Source of the DNA: Schlegelella_A sp963778525
GTDB taxonomy: Bacteria; Pseudomonadota; Gammaproteobacteria; Burkholderiales; Burkholderiaceae_C
Direction of reading: 5' to 3'
Assembly: GCA_963778525.1 (NCBI GenBank)
Contig: CAVZUJ010000001.1
Span: 1,054,001 to 1,118,000, forward strand
DNA length: 64,000 nt
In this document: one piece after another, positions 10,011 through 18,693 of the stretch
Position numbering within the stretch: position 1 is the stretch's first letter
Layout: each line of letters opens with the position of its first letter
The notes under the pieces: generated by a model
What the model was told of the DNA's origin: nothing
Database searches by the model: none
The model's input: the letters and a program-made list of their open reading frames with translations, nothing else
Made by a program: the position numbers and the translations under genes

Positions 10011-10931
10011 TCAGGACTTCTTCTGCTTCGACGAGCGCTGGATGGCCTCGTTGATTTCCTTGATCGAGCGCTCGATCTCGGCGTCGTCGAGCTCGTCGGG
10101 CGAGACGTCGGTGCCCAGCACGCTGGCCTGGATGGTCGAGGCGAACACCGCTTCGCCGAGCGCCGTCGTCTGGATGCCCTGGCCGCTGTCGCTGTTCTCC
10201 ACGCCTTCCCACTCGACCGCGAGGACCGAGACGTTGTCGCACTTCGGGCCGCCGTTGCGCAGCGCCTGCTCGACGAGCTCGGGCACCGAGTCGGAGAGCG
10301 GCAGGTTGGCGAGCTGGTCGGTGATCTCGCTGTCGCTGACCGTGCCCCAGAGGCCGTCGGAGCACAGCAGCAAGCGGTCGCCGGCCTGCATCAGGAGCGG
10401 GCCCACCGTGTCGACCACCGGCTTGCCGGGGCTGCCGAGGCAGGTGAAGAGCACGTTGCGATTGAAGCGGTCGCCCATCGGCACGACCTGGCTCATCGTC
10501 TGCTGCAGCTCGGAGTAGGAATGGTCGCGGGTCCGGGCGATCAGCTTGTCGCCGCGCACCATGTAGAGCCGCGAATCGCCGCAGTGCGCCCAGTAGGCGG
10601 CGTTGCCCTGCATCAGGCAGGCCACGACGGTGGTGCGCGGCGTGTCGATGAGCGCCTTCTGCGTCGCGTAGCGCAGCAGCTGGTGATGGCCGGCGACGAT
10701 CGATTCGTGCAGGAAGCGCAGCGGGTCGGGCAGCGTCGGCTTGCAGTCGCGCTGGAACATCGCGGCGAGCGTCTGCAAGGCGAGTTGCGAGGCGACCTCG
10801 CCTTCCGGGTGGCCGCCCATGCCGTCGGCGAGCGCGAAGAGGCCGGCGTCACGCGTGTAGCAATAGCCCATCCGGTCTTCGTTCTTCTCGCGGCCGCCTT
10901 TGCGGCTCACTTGATAGACCGAGAAGCGCAT
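10011..10931 (-). CDS. PP2C-family Ser/Thr protein phosphatase
   Basis: This 306-residue protein is a bacterial PPM/PP2C phosphatase of the PrpC/Stp type. Metal-binding aspartates sit in KNEDRMG, ALADGMGGHPEGEVAS, CGDSRLYMVR, LLLCSDGLWG and KCDNVSVLAVEW, all in the expected order. About 60 acidic and polar residues follow the domain, without a membrane helix. ATG at 10931 gives the standard start MRFSVYQVS. The gene follows the kinase by three bases, so the pair forms a reversible phosphorylation module. The substrates cannot be told from the sequence. Confidence 0.92.
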   Translation of the reverse strand: MRFSVYQVSRKGGREKNEDRMGYCYTRDAGLFALADGMGGHPEGEVASQLALQTLAAMFQRDCKPTLPDPLRFLHESIVAGHHQLLRYATQKALIDTPRTTVVACLMQGNAAYWAHCGDSRLYMVRGDKLIARTRDHSYSELQQTMSQVVPMGDRFNRNVLFTCLGSPGKPVVDTVGPLLMQAGDRLLLCSDGLWGTVSDSEITDQLANLPLSDSVPELVEQALRNGGPKCDNVSVLAVEWEGVENSDSGQGIQTTALGEAVFASTIQASVLGTDVSPDELDDAEIERSIKEINEAIQRSSKQKKS

Positions 10932-10933
10932 GG

Positions 10934-11899
10934 CTAGGCTTTGCTCGTGGTCAGGTTCTCGAGCTGCAGCTTCAGCCGTTCGCTGAAGCTGAGCTTCGTG
11001 TACTGCCGCTCGGTCTCGCGCGACAGCTCCTTCTGCAGCGCGAACACGCTTTGCGGCCGCGACAACGGATCGAGCGACATGCACCACTCGGTCACCTCGA
11101 TCAGGTTGTCGCTGTAGACATTGCGCAGGCGGGAAAGCGAGAGCGCCAGGCGATCCTTCTCGATGCGCTGCGGCGCGTCGTTCGGCGGATAGCCCTGCAT
11201 GCAGGCGTAGATGCAGGCGCCGATGGCGTAGATGTCGGTCCAGGGCCCGAGGGTGCCGTCTCTTCGGTACATCTCGGGCGCGGCGAAACCCGGCGTGTAC
11301 ATCGGCCGGATGAAGTTGCCTTCCTTGCTCAGCACCTCGCGTGCGGCGCCAAAGTCGAGCAGCACCGCCTTGTTCTCGTTGGTGATGAAGATGTTGGCCG
11401 GCTTGATGTCCAGGTGCAGCATCTTGTGCTGGTGGACGATGCGCAAGCCGCGCAATATCTCGTCGAAAAGGGAGCGGATCGTCGATTCCCGAAATACCTT
11501 GTCGCGCTTGAGATCGCGCGCCGTGACGATGAAATCCTGCAGGGTATCGCCCTGCAGGTAATTCATGACCATGTAGACGGTTTCGTTCTCGCGGAAGAAA
11601 TTGAGAACGGAAACCACGCTCGTATGCGATATCTGCGCGAGCGAGCGGCCCTCTTCGAAGAAGCTCTTCAGGCCGAGCCGGTAGAGCGGCTGCTTCTCCG
11701 GCTTGACGCGCGGAGTGAGCTCGCCGGGCGAGCGCTCGGCGAGCGAAGAAGGGAGATACTCCTTCAGCGCAACAAGCTTGCGGTCGGCGTCTTCGCAGAG
11801 GTAGACGACGCCGAAACCCCCGGCCGCCAGTTTCTTGATGACCTGGTAGCCGCCCACCACCGTGCCCGAGGGCAAAGGTGCTGGTTTGGGCTTTGACAT
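10934..11899 (-). CDS. Hanks-type Ser/Thr protein kinase
   Basis: A soluble 321-residue eukaryotic-like kinase with no membrane helix and no sensor domain. Motifs: the glycine loop LAAGGFGVVY at 24-33, catalytic Lys46 in ALKEYL, the catalytic loop HLDIKPAN with Asp164, and DFG at 182-184. The usual HRD arginine is Leu in HLD, making it a non-RD kinase. ATG at 11899 was chosen because the domain begins soon after; only 26 bases separate it from the divergent yicC start, so both promoters overlap. It is coupled to the PP2C phosphatase gene downstream. Confidence 0.92.
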   Translation of the reverse strand: MSKPKPAPLPSGTVVGGYQVIKKLAAGGFGVVYLCEDADRKLVALKEYLPSSLAERSPGELTPRVKPEKQPLYRLGLKSFFEEGRSLAQISHTSVVSVLNFFRENETVYMVMNYLQGDTLQDFIVTARDLKRDKVFRESTIRSLFDEILRGLRIVHQHKMLHLDIKPANIFITNENKAVLLDFGAAREVLSKEGNFIRPMYTPGFAAPEMYRRDGTLGPWTDIYAIGACIYACMQGYPPNDAPQRIEKDRLALSLSRLRNVYSDNLIEVTEWCMSLDPLSRPQSVFALQKELSRETERQYTKLSFSERLKLQLENLTTSKA

Positions 11900-11925
11900 A
11901 GTCGGGAAATAGGAGGCAAAAGCGC

Positions 11926-12858
11926 GTGGCAGTTTACAGCATGACCGGTTATGCAAATGCCTCTGCGAGCCCGGCAACGCCGGCTTCGGCAGCATTGCAC
12001 GAACCGCAACCGGCGGCGGCTTCGGCCGGCTCGATCGGCGTTGAGATGCGCTCGGTCAACAACCGTTTTCTCGACCTCTCGCTGCGCCTGCCCGACGAGT
12101 TTCGCAGCCTCGAGCCGGCCCTGCGCGAATTGGTGACCGCGCGTTTCAAGCGCGGCAAGATCGAGCTGCGCCTGACCGGCGCCGGCGATACGGAAGCGGC
12201 GATCGCCGAGCCGCAACCCGAGCAACTGGCCCATCTCGCCCATCTCGAGCGGACGGTCCGGCACATGCTGCCCGAGGCGCGGCCGCTCTCGGTCCAGGAG
12301 GCGCTGCATTGGTGTCGCGGCGGCGCACGCCAGGAAGACGCGAGCAGCACCGTGCTCGAAGCGGCGAAGCATTGCATCGTCGGCCTGGCCCAGGCACGGG
12401 CGCGTGAAGGCGCCCGTCTCGCCACCGTTCTCGCCGAGCGCGTCGCGCACCTCCGCACTCTGGCCGATGCCGCCGAGCCGCTCGTTCCGGCGGCGGTGGC
12501 GCGCCAGCAGCAGCGCTTCATCGAGCGCTGGAACGACGCGCTCGAGAAATCGGGCGGCTCGACCACGATCTCGCGCGAAGCGATCGAGGATCGGGCCCTC
12601 AACGAAGCCGCCGCCTATGCCATCCGCATCGACGTCGCCGAGGAGCTCGCCCGCCTGCGCTCGCATCTCGAGGAGATCGCCCGCCTCCTCGACAAGGGCG
12701 GCGAGATCGGCAAGCGCCTCGAGTTCCTGATCCAGGAGCTCCTGCGCGAAGCCAACACGCTGGGCTCGAAGTCGACATCGATCGAGATGACGACGATCTC
12801 GGTCGACATGAAGGTGGCGATCGAGCAGTTGCGCGAGCAGGTGCAAAACGTCGAGTAG
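11926..12858 (+). CDS. yicC: YicC family endoribonuclease-like protein
   Basis: YicC-family proteins are conserved neighbours of gmk and rpoZ; E. coli YicC is an endoribonuclease linked to small-RNA turnover. The 310-residue product has the signature N-terminus YSMTGYA, VEMRSVNNRFLDLSLRLPDEF, and the conserved C-terminus GKRLEFLIQELLREANTLGSK. The GTG start at 11926 allows the usual VxSMTGYA beginning; ATG at 11941 is possible but would cut the conserved start. A low-conservation insert (about residues 10-33) is Ala- and Pro-rich. It is followed by gmk, rpoZ and spoT on the same strand. Confidence 0.92.
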   Translation: MAVYSMTGYANASASPATPASAALHEPQPAAASAGSIGVEMRSVNNRFLDLSLRLPDEFRSLEPALRELVTARFKRGKIELRLTGAGDTEAAIAEPQPEQLAHLAHLERTVRHMLPEARPLSVQEALHWCRGGARQEDASSTVLEAAKHCIVGLAQARAREGARLATVLAERVAHLRTLADAAEPLVPAAVARQQQRFIERWNDALEKSGGSTTISREAIEDRALNEAAAYAIRIDVAEELARLRSHLEEIARLLDKGGEIGKRLEFLIQELLREANTLGSKSTSIEMTTISVDMKVAIEQLREQVQNVE

Positions 12859-12917
12859 TCGGCGCCGGCCGGACCGGCCGCGCACTTAAACTGCGCGCAG
12901 CCTTCACGCACGCGCCC

Positions 12918-13538
12918 ATGGACTACCCCGGCAACCTCTTCACCGTCGCCGCGCCGAGCGGCACGGGCAAATCGAGCCTCGTCAAGGCCTTGCTCGAGCT
13001 CGATTCGCATCTGGTGCTCTCGATCTCGCACACCACGCGCCAGCCGCGCGGCCAGGAGCAGCCCGGCCGCGAGTACCACTTCACCGACGAGCCGACCTTT
13101 CGGGCCATGACCCGGGCCGGCGAGTTCGTGGAGTGGGCCGAGGTGCACGGCAATCTCTACGGCACGTCGCGCGCCGCCATCGAGGATCGCATCGTCGGCG
13201 GGCACGACGTGCTGCTCGAGATCGACTGGCAAGGCGCGCTGCAGATCAAGAAGCTGTTCCCGAACGCGATCCTGATCTTCCTGCTGCCGCCGAGCTGGGA
13301 CGAGCTGCTGGCCCGCCTGCAGCGGCGCGGCGAAGACGCGGCCGAGGTCATCGCCCGGCGCATGGCCGATGCCCGCATCGAGGTTTCGCAGGCCCGGCAT
13401 TTCGACTTCGTTATAATCAACGCCCAGTTCGAGCTGGCGCTGTTCGATCTCAAGGCGATCGTCCATTCGCAGCGCCTGAAGTACGCGTCGCAGCAACGGG
13501 CCAAGCCCGCCGTCTTTGCGGCCCTCGACCTGCTCTGA
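12918..13538 (+). CDS. gmk: Guanylate kinase
   Basis: Gmk phosphorylates GMP to GDP in the cytosol, feeding both nucleotide synthesis and (p)ppGpp metabolism. The 206-residue product has the P-loop APSGTGKSS near residues 12-20, the GMP-binding SISHTTRQPRGQEQPGREYHF, and FVEWAEVHGNLYGT. Length and motifs are normal, and all catalytic residues appear intact. ATG at 12918 gives MDYPGNLFTVAAPSG. The spacing to rpoZ is 46 bases; gmk-rpoZ-spoT is a widely conserved order that ties GTP supply to the stringent response. Confidence 0.97.
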   Translation: MDYPGNLFTVAAPSGTGKSSLVKALLELDSHLVLSISHTTRQPRGQEQPGREYHFTDEPTFRAMTRAGEFVEWAEVHGNLYGTSRAAIEDRIVGGHDVLLEIDWQGALQIKKLFPNAILIFLLPPSWDELLARLQRRGEDAAEVIARRMADARIEVSQARHFDFVIINAQFELALFDLKAIVHSQRLKYASQQRAKPAVFAALDLL

Positions 13539-13584
13539 AGTCAGTACCCCGCGAGCCGCCCCGGCCCGCGCACAGAAAGCACCC

Positions 13585-13788
13585 ATGGCCCGCATCACCG
13601 TCGAAGACTGCCTTGTCAAGATCCCGAACCGCTTCCAGCTCGTGCTCGCGGCGACCTATCGCGCGCGCATGCTGAGCCAGGGCCACGCGGCCAAGGTCGA
13701 GACCAAGAACAAGCCGGGCGTGACCGCGCTGCGCGAGATCGCCGCCGGCGAGATCGGCATCGAGATGCTGCGCAAGGTCCCGGTCTAA
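13585..13788 (+). CDS. rpoZ: RNA polymerase omega subunit
   Basis: The 67-residue omega subunit helps assemble RNA polymerase and forms part of a ppGpp-binding site. The sequence begins MARITVEDCLVKIPNRFQLVL, the family signature, followed by AATYRARML and NKPGVTALREIAAGEIG. ATG at 13585 matches the standard start. It lies between gmk and spoT, spaced 46 and 61 bases, so one transcript is likely. Confidence 0.97.
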   Translation: MARITVEDCLVKIPNRFQLVLAATYRARMLSQGHAAKVETKNKPGVTALREIAAGEIGIEMLRKVPV

Positions 13789-13849
13789 AGAGGCTGGGGT
13801 CTCCAGCGCGGCGGTCCATCCCGAGACCGGTTCCGCGCTAAATTCGGGC

Positions 13850-16129
13850 ATGGCCGCGCGCTCGTCCAACGCCCTCTCCGACGCCAAGCCGGCGCCTCGC
13901 AAGCGCGCGCCGCCCGCCGCCGGCCAGGCGCCGCCGGCCGACGCCGCCGCCGCGTCCTTCGCCGCCCTCACCGTCAAGCTCGACTACCTCGACGCAGCCG
14001 ACGTCCGGCGCGTGCGCGATGCCTATCGCTTCGCCGACGAGGCCCACCTCGGCCAGTTCCGCGCCAGCGGCGAGCCGTACATCACCCACCCGATCGCCGT
14101 CGCGGGCCTGTGCGCAGAGTGGAAGCTCGACGCACAGGCGATCATGGCCGCGCTGATGCACGACGCGATGGAAGATTGCGGCATCACCAAGGCCGAGCTG
14201 ATCGAGCGCTTCGGCGCGCCCACCGCCGACCTCGTCGACGGCCTGACCAAGCTCGACAAGCTGCGCTTTTCGACGCGCGAGGAATCGCAGGCCGAGTCGT
14301 TTCGCAAGATGCTGCTGGCGATGACGCGCGACGTCCGCGTGATCCTCGTCAAGCTGGCCGATCGCCTGCACAACATGCGGACCATGGATGCCGTCGATCG
14401 CGCCAAGCGCAGCCGCGTCGCGGCCGAGACGCTCGACATCTACGCCCCGATCGCGCACCGCCTGGGCCTGAACCAGACCTATCGCGAGCTGCAGGAGCTG
14501 TCGTTCAAGAACATGAAGCCGTGGCGCGAGGCGGCGCTCTCCAAGGCAGTGCTGAAGGCGCGCGGCTACCGGCGCGACCTGGTCGACCGGATCCAGAAGG
14601 ACGTCGAGAAGGCGTTCGCGCAATCGAAGCTGAAGGCGCAGATCTTCGGGCGCGAGAAGACGCTCTATTCCATCTACGCCAAGATGCGCGACAAGCACCT
14701 GAGCTTCGCCCAGGTCAGCGACATCTTCGGCTTTCGCATCGTCGTCGACACGCTGCCCGAGTGCTACATGGCGATGGGCGTGCTGCACCAGCTCTACAAG
14801 CCGGTGCCGGGCCGCTTCAAGGACTACATCGCGATCCCGAAGGCGAACGGCTACCAGTCGCTGCACACGACGCTGGTCAGCCCGCTCGGCACCGCGGTGG
14901 AGTTCCAGATCCGGACCGAGCCGATGCATGCCGTGGCCGAAAAAGGCATTGCCGCGCACTGGCTCTACAAGGCGCACGACGACGGGCCGGGGCACGGCCA
15001 GGAAGCGCAGCGCCTGGGCGCGATGTGGCTGCAGTCGCTGATCGACATCCAGGACGAGACGCGCGACGCCAACGAGTTCCTCGAGCACGTCAAGATCGAT
15101 CTCTTCCCCGACGCGGTCTACGTCTTCACGCCGATGTCGAAGATCCTGGCCCTGCCGCGCGGCGCCACGCCGGTCGACTTCGCCTACGCGATCCACTCCG
15201 ACGTCGGCGACCACTGCGTCGCGGCGAGCGTCAACGGCGAGCCGGTGCCGCTGCGCACCGAGCTGAAGAGCGGCGACGTGGTCGAGATCGTCGGCGCGCC
15301 GAACGCGCGGCCGAATCCGGCCTGGCTCAACTTCGTCTCGACCGGCCGGGCCCGCTCCAAGATCAGGCACTACCTGAAGAACATGGAGCAGGAAGAGTCG
15401 CGCGACCTCGGCGCCAAGATGCTGGCCCAGGCGATGCGTGCCGAAGGCCTGGCCTTGCCGGGCGACGATTCGCAGTCGGCCTCGGCCTGGCAGCACCTGA
15501 TCCGCTGGAGTGGCAACAAGACGCGCGACGATCTCTTCACCGACATCGGCCTCGGCCGCAAGATCGCCACCATCGTTGCGACCCGCCTGGTGCGCCTGCT
15601 CGCCGAGGACGGCATCCGCCCCGACGCGCTCAGCTTGACGATGGGCCGCTATGCCGTCGACGACGCCGCGCCGGCGCAGGGCCTGGTGCTGATCGACGGC
15701 AGCGAAGGCGCCTCGGTCCAGCTGGCAACCTGCTGCCGGCCGATCCCGGGCGACACCATCGTCGGCAACCTCGGGCGCGGCGAGGGCCTGACTGTGCACA
15801 CCGTCGATTGCAGCGTCGGCAAACGCCTGCTCGAGCGCGACAGCGAGCGCTGGATGGGCGTCGAGTGGGCCGAGCAGCCGACGCGTCCGTTCGAGACCGC
15901 AGTCTCCCTGCTGGTGAAGAACGGCAAGGGCGTGCTGGCACAGGTCGCCTCGGCGGTGAGCCACGCCGAGGCCGACATCACGCACATCGACATGGGCAAC
16001 GAGCCCGCCGCCGAGACGACCGAGCTCACGCTCTTGCTGAGCGTGCGCGACCGGCTGCATCTGGCCGAGGTGATGCGCACCCTGAAGCGCTCGCCGGCGG
16101 TGCTGCGCGTCGCTCGCGTCAAGCCCTGA
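13850..16129 (+). CDS. spoT: Bifunctional (p)ppGpp synthetase/hydrolase
   Basis: The 759-residue Rel/SpoT-family enzyme makes and degrades the stringent-response alarmone. Domains in order: an HD hydrolase with HDAMED at residues 104-109; a synthetase region with GRFKDYIAIPKANGYQSLHTT and EFQIRTEPMHAVAEKGIAAHW; a TGS domain (VYVFTPMSKILALPRGATPVDFAYAIHSDVGD); a helical and zinc-finger-like part; and a C-terminal ACT domain (FETAVSLLVKNGKGVLAQV). The intact HDxxED suggests active hydrolysis, so SpoT rather than RelA. A Pro/Ala-rich leader of about 40 residues precedes the HD domain. No frameshift is seen over 2.3 kb. Confidence 0.95.
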   Translation: MAARSSNALSDAKPAPRKRAPPAAGQAPPADAAAASFAALTVKLDYLDAADVRRVRDAYRFADEAHLGQFRASGEPYITHPIAVAGLCAEWKLDAQAIMAALMHDAMEDCGITKAELIERFGAPTADLVDGLTKLDKLRFSTREESQAESFRKMLLAMTRDVRVILVKLADRLHNMRTMDAVDRAKRSRVAAETLDIYAPIAHRLGLNQTYRELQELSFKNMKPWREAALSKAVLKARGYRRDLVDRIQKDVEKAFAQSKLKAQIFGREKTLYSIYAKMRDKHLSFAQVSDIFGFRIVVDTLPECYMAMGVLHQLYKPVPGRFKDYIAIPKANGYQSLHTTLVSPLGTAVEFQIRTEPMHAVAEKGIAAHWLYKAHDDGPGHGQEAQRLGAMWLQSLIDIQDETRDANEFLEHVKIDLFPDAVYVFTPMSKILALPRGATPVDFAYAIHSDVGDHCVAASVNGEPVPLRTELKSGDVVEIVGAPNARPNPAWLNFVSTGRARSKIRHYLKNMEQEESRDLGAKMLAQAMRAEGLALPGDDSQSASAWQHLIRWSGNKTRDDLFTDIGLGRKIATIVATRLVRLLAEDGIRPDALSLTMGRYAVDDAAPAQGLVLIDGSEGASVQLATCCRPIPGDTIVGNLGRGEGLTVHTVDCSVGKRLLERDSERWMGVEWAEQPTRPFETAVSLLVKNGKGVLAQVASAVSHAEADITHIDMGNEPAAETTELTLLLSVRDRLHLAEVMRTLKRSPAVLRVARVKP

Positions 16130-16162
16130 ACGCCGCGGCGCCGGCCGGCGCGATCGCAGCGT

Positions 16163-16723
16163 CTACGGCGCCGGATAGCTCACGTCGAGAACTTCGAGCG
16201 TTTCGGCCCCGCGCGGCGTCAGCAGCTTGACCTCGTCGCCGATGCGCGCCTTCAGGAGCGCGCGCGCCACCGGCGAGATCCAGCTCACGTCGCCCTGCGC
16301 GCTCTCGGCTTCGTCGACGCCCATGATGCGCACCGTGCGCTCCTCGCCGCGATCGTTGACGTAGCGCACCGTCGCACCGAAGAAGATCTGCTCGTTGCCG
16401 TGATGCAGCGCCGGATCGACGACCTCGGCGATGTCGAGCCGCTTGGTCAGGAAGCGGATCCGGCGGTCGATCTCGCGCAGGCGCTTCTTGCCGTAGAGAT
16501 AGTCGCCGTTCTCCGAGCGGTCGCCGTTCTTCGCCGCCCAGGAGACGACCTCCACGACCTTCGGCCGCTCGTCGTCGAGCAGGCCGAGCAGCTCGCTGCG
16601 CAGGCGCTGGAAGCCCTGCGGCGTGAGGTAGTTCTTCGCGCCCTGCGGCAAGGGCGGCGCGGCGATCTCCTCGCCGTCGTCGTCTTCGGCGGCATCGTTC
16701 TCGCGGGTAAAGGCCTTGTTCAT
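16163..16723 (-). CDS. greB: Transcription elongation factor GreB
   Basis: GreB rescues backtracked RNA polymerase by stimulating cleavage of the nascent transcript. The 186-residue product has the coiled-coil N-domain (YLTPQGFQRLRSELLGLL, RSENGDYLYGKKRLREIDRRIRFLTKRL) with the acidic tip, then the FKBP-like C-domain (FFGATVRYVNDRGEERTVRIMG, ISPVARALLKARIGDEVKL). The NGDYLYGKK sequence is GreB-type rather than GreA-type. ATG at 16723 fits the family; an acidic leader (AAEDDDGEE) precedes the domain. It is convergent with spoT. Confidence 0.94.
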   Translation of the reverse strand: MNKAFTRENDAAEDDDGEEIAAPPLPQGAKNYLTPQGFQRLRSELLGLLDDERPKVVEVVSWAAKNGDRSENGDYLYGKKRLREIDRRIRFLTKRLDIAEVVDPALHHGNEQIFFGATVRYVNDRGEERTVRIMGVDEAESAQGDVSWISPVARALLKARIGDEVKLLTPRGAETLEVLDVSYPAP

Positions 16724-16815
16724 GTCGTCTCGATCGTCGCCACCCCGTTCGCCACGAGCGTGGCCCATGCATCATGATGGATCATCCGTCTCTCTCTCTT
16801 CGAAAGGACTTGTTC

Positions 16816-17382
16816 ATGGCCGCAACCCGAAACGTCGCCGTCATCGTCGGCAGCCTGCGCAAAGGCTCGTTCAGCCGCAAGCTCGCGCTGGCCCTGAAGG
16901 CGATCGCACCGGCATCGCTGGCGCTCGACATCGTCGAGATCGGCCCGTTGCCGGTCTTCAACCAGGACGACGAAGCGAATCCGCCGGCGCCCTCGGCCGA
17001 GTTCAAGAAGCGCGTCGCCGCCGCCGATGCGGTGTTGTTCGTGACCCCCGAATACAACCGCTCGGTACCCGGGCCGTTGAAGAACGCGATCGATATCGCC
17101 TCGCGCCCTTATGGCAAGAGCGCCTGGGACGGCAAGCCGGCGGCAGTGATCAGCAACTCGCCCGGTGCGATGGGCGGCTTCGGCGCCAACCACCACCTGC
17201 GCCAGTCGCTGGTGTTCCTCAACATGCCGACGATGACGCAGCCCGAGGCCTACGTCGGTGGCGTTGCCGATCTGTTCGACGACAGCGGCGCAATCAAGAA
17301 ACCCGAGACGAAGCAGTTTCTCGAGAAATTCCTGGCGGCGTTCGGGCAGTGGATCGAGAGTACCAGCAAGACGGCGGGCTGA
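16816..17382 (+). CDS. NADPH-dependent FMN reductase family protein
   Basis: A 188-residue flavodoxin-fold oxidoreductase of the ArsH/ChrR/YieF group (NADPH:FMN or quinone/chromate reductase). It has the phosphate-binding loop VGSLRKGSFSRKLA at the N-terminus, the FMN signature TPEYNRSVPGPLKNAIDIASR, and SPGAMGGFGANHHLRQSLVFL. ATG at 16816 lies 8 bases after an AAAGGA ribosome site. It is convergent with hupE. The physiological substrate (quinone, chromate or azo compound) cannot be read from the sequence. Confidence 0.9.
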   Translation: MAATRNVAVIVGSLRKGSFSRKLALALKAIAPASLALDIVEIGPLPVFNQDDEANPPAPSAEFKKRVAAADAVLFVTPEYNRSVPGPLKNAIDIASRPYGKSAWDGKPAAVISNSPGAMGGFGANHHLRQSLVFLNMPTMTQPEAYVGGVADLFDDSGAIKKPETKQFLEKFLAAFGQWIESTSKTAG

Positions 17383-17384
17383 AA

Positions 17385-18032
17385 TCAGCGCGTCGTGTCC
17401 AGGGGCACGGTGTCGGCCCGTTGCATCGCGGCCACCGGCACGCTGTCTTGCCGACCCGAAATCCAGAGTGCCAGCACGAGGATAGCGGCCGCACTGGACC
17501 ACGAGCCGACGACGCGCACCAGGATCCGCAGCCAGGGCCGCTGCAGCAGCCCGACGATCGCCGCGATGATGACGAGCCAGAGAACGGCGCCGAGGCCCGC
17601 ACCCGAGAGCGCTGCGAGCATCGCCGCGCCGGCGAACGACTCCGGATTCGAGGCGATGCCGATGCCGGCACCGAGCAGCGTCGCGATGCCGGCGTAGACG
17701 ATCGGCGGCAGCGCCGGCGCAAGCGCAACGAGCAGGCCGCACGCAGTGGCGATGGCGAGCAGCGGCAGATCGGTATCGACGACCCGGCCGGCACCGGCAC
17801 AGAGCAGGCCGACGACGACGCCGGCCGCGAAGCCCAGGAACGCCTTCTCGACCTTGGCGATGCCGCGCTGCCCGAGCAGCAGGCCCAGGGCGACGAGCGC
17901 GAGCAGATGCGTCGGCTCGACGAGCGGATGGAGGATGCCGCCCGAAAAATGATCGATGCCCTGGATCGATCCGTGCGCCGACGCATTCGCGCTGGCGGCG
18001 GCGAGCGCGAGCAGCGCGAGGGCGCGCTTCAC
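17385..18032 (-). CDS. HupE/UreJ family membrane protein (second copy)
   Basis: A 215-residue inner-membrane protein with an N-terminal signal or first helix (LALLALAAASANASAH) and about five or six further helices. The HupE/UreJ pattern HFSGGILHPLVEPTHLLALVALGLLLGQ is present, with histidines that could bind nickel or cobalt. HupE/UreJ proteins are secondary metal permeases linked to [NiFe]-hydrogenase or urease. The GTG start at 18032 overlaps the stop of the upstream hupE-like gene (GTGA). The C-terminal 25 residues are polar. No hydrogenase or urease gene is nearby. Confidence 0.78.
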   Translation of the reverse strand: MKRALALLALAAASANASAHGSIQGIDHFSGGILHPLVEPTHLLALVALGLLLGQRGIAKVEKAFLGFAAGVVVGLLCAGAGRVVDTDLPLLAIATACGLLVALAPALPPIVYAGIATLLGAGIGIASNPESFAGAAMLAALSGAGLGAVLWLVIIAAIVGLLQRPWLRILVRVVGSWSSAAAILVLALWISGRQDSVPVAAMQRADTVPLDTTR

Positions 18033-18622
18033 GCCGATGCGAAGCCGGTGAGAAAGGCGACGCCAGCCATGGCGATGGCCGCGCCGAGGGCGCGCACGGC
18101 GACCTTGCCGGCCGGCCAGCGCACGACCAGGCCGATGGCGATGCCGCACAGGTGCAGCAAGCCAGTGGCGATGACGAAGCCCAGGCTGTAGGCCAGCGGA
18201 TCGGCCGCCTTCGGCAACTCGACGCCGTGGGCATAGCCGTGAAAGACGGCAAAGGCAGCGACGATCACGGCGGCCAGCCCGATCGGTGGCCGCGCCGCGA
18301 ACGCCACGACGGCGCCGAGCACGATCGCCGACAGGGCGATGCCGGTCTCGACGTGCGAGATGTGCAGCCCGCTCAGGCCGAGAGCGCCGCCGAAGGCCAT
18401 CACCATCGGAAAGACGATCGGCAACACCCAGATCGCAGGACGCCCGAGAAAGGCGCCCCACAAGCCGACCGCGACCATCGCGACGACATGGTCCCAGCCG
18501 AGGAGGGGATGCATGAAGCCGCTCGCAAACCCGCCGGCCATGCCCCCACCTTCGTGCGCGAAGGCCGGGCCGGCGACGGCGAGAAGCGCAGCCGCAATGA
18601 TGGTTCCAGGCGTCGGGCGCAT
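18029..18622 (-). CDS. HupE/UreJ family nickel/cobalt permease-like protein
   Basis: The 197-residue product carries a signal peptide (IIAAALLAVAGPAFAHEGGG) and six helices with family motifs: GFMHPLLGWDHVVAMVAVGLWGA, HISHVETGIALSA, and AVFHGYAHGVELP. The His residues in HPxxGxDH and HGYAHG are the expected metal-binding positions. It starts 71 bases after the sensor-kinase stop on the same strand, so it may be the distal part of the metal-responsive RND operon. Nickel or cobalt transport is inferred from the family. Confidence 0.82.
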   Translation of the reverse strand: MRPTPGTIIAAALLAVAGPAFAHEGGGMAGGFASGFMHPLLGWDHVVAMVAVGLWGAFLGRPAIWVLPIVFPMVMAFGGALGLSGLHISHVETGIALSAIVLGAVVAFAARPPIGLAAVIVAAFAVFHGYAHGVELPKAADPLAYSLGFVIATGLLHLCGIAIGLVVRWPAGKVAVRALGAAIAMAGVAFLTGFASA

Positions 18623-18693
18623 CGCCCTATCTACGAAGCCCGCGCCGCATTGGATGCGGCCCCGGGGCCACGCGTCGCAAACCCCGTCAGGGC

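Noticed and set aside
13838..16230. Long frames antisense to and overlapping spoT
   Set aside because: SpoT has complete HD, synthetase, TGS and ACT domains; the other frames give repetitive basic or acidic sequence without motifs.
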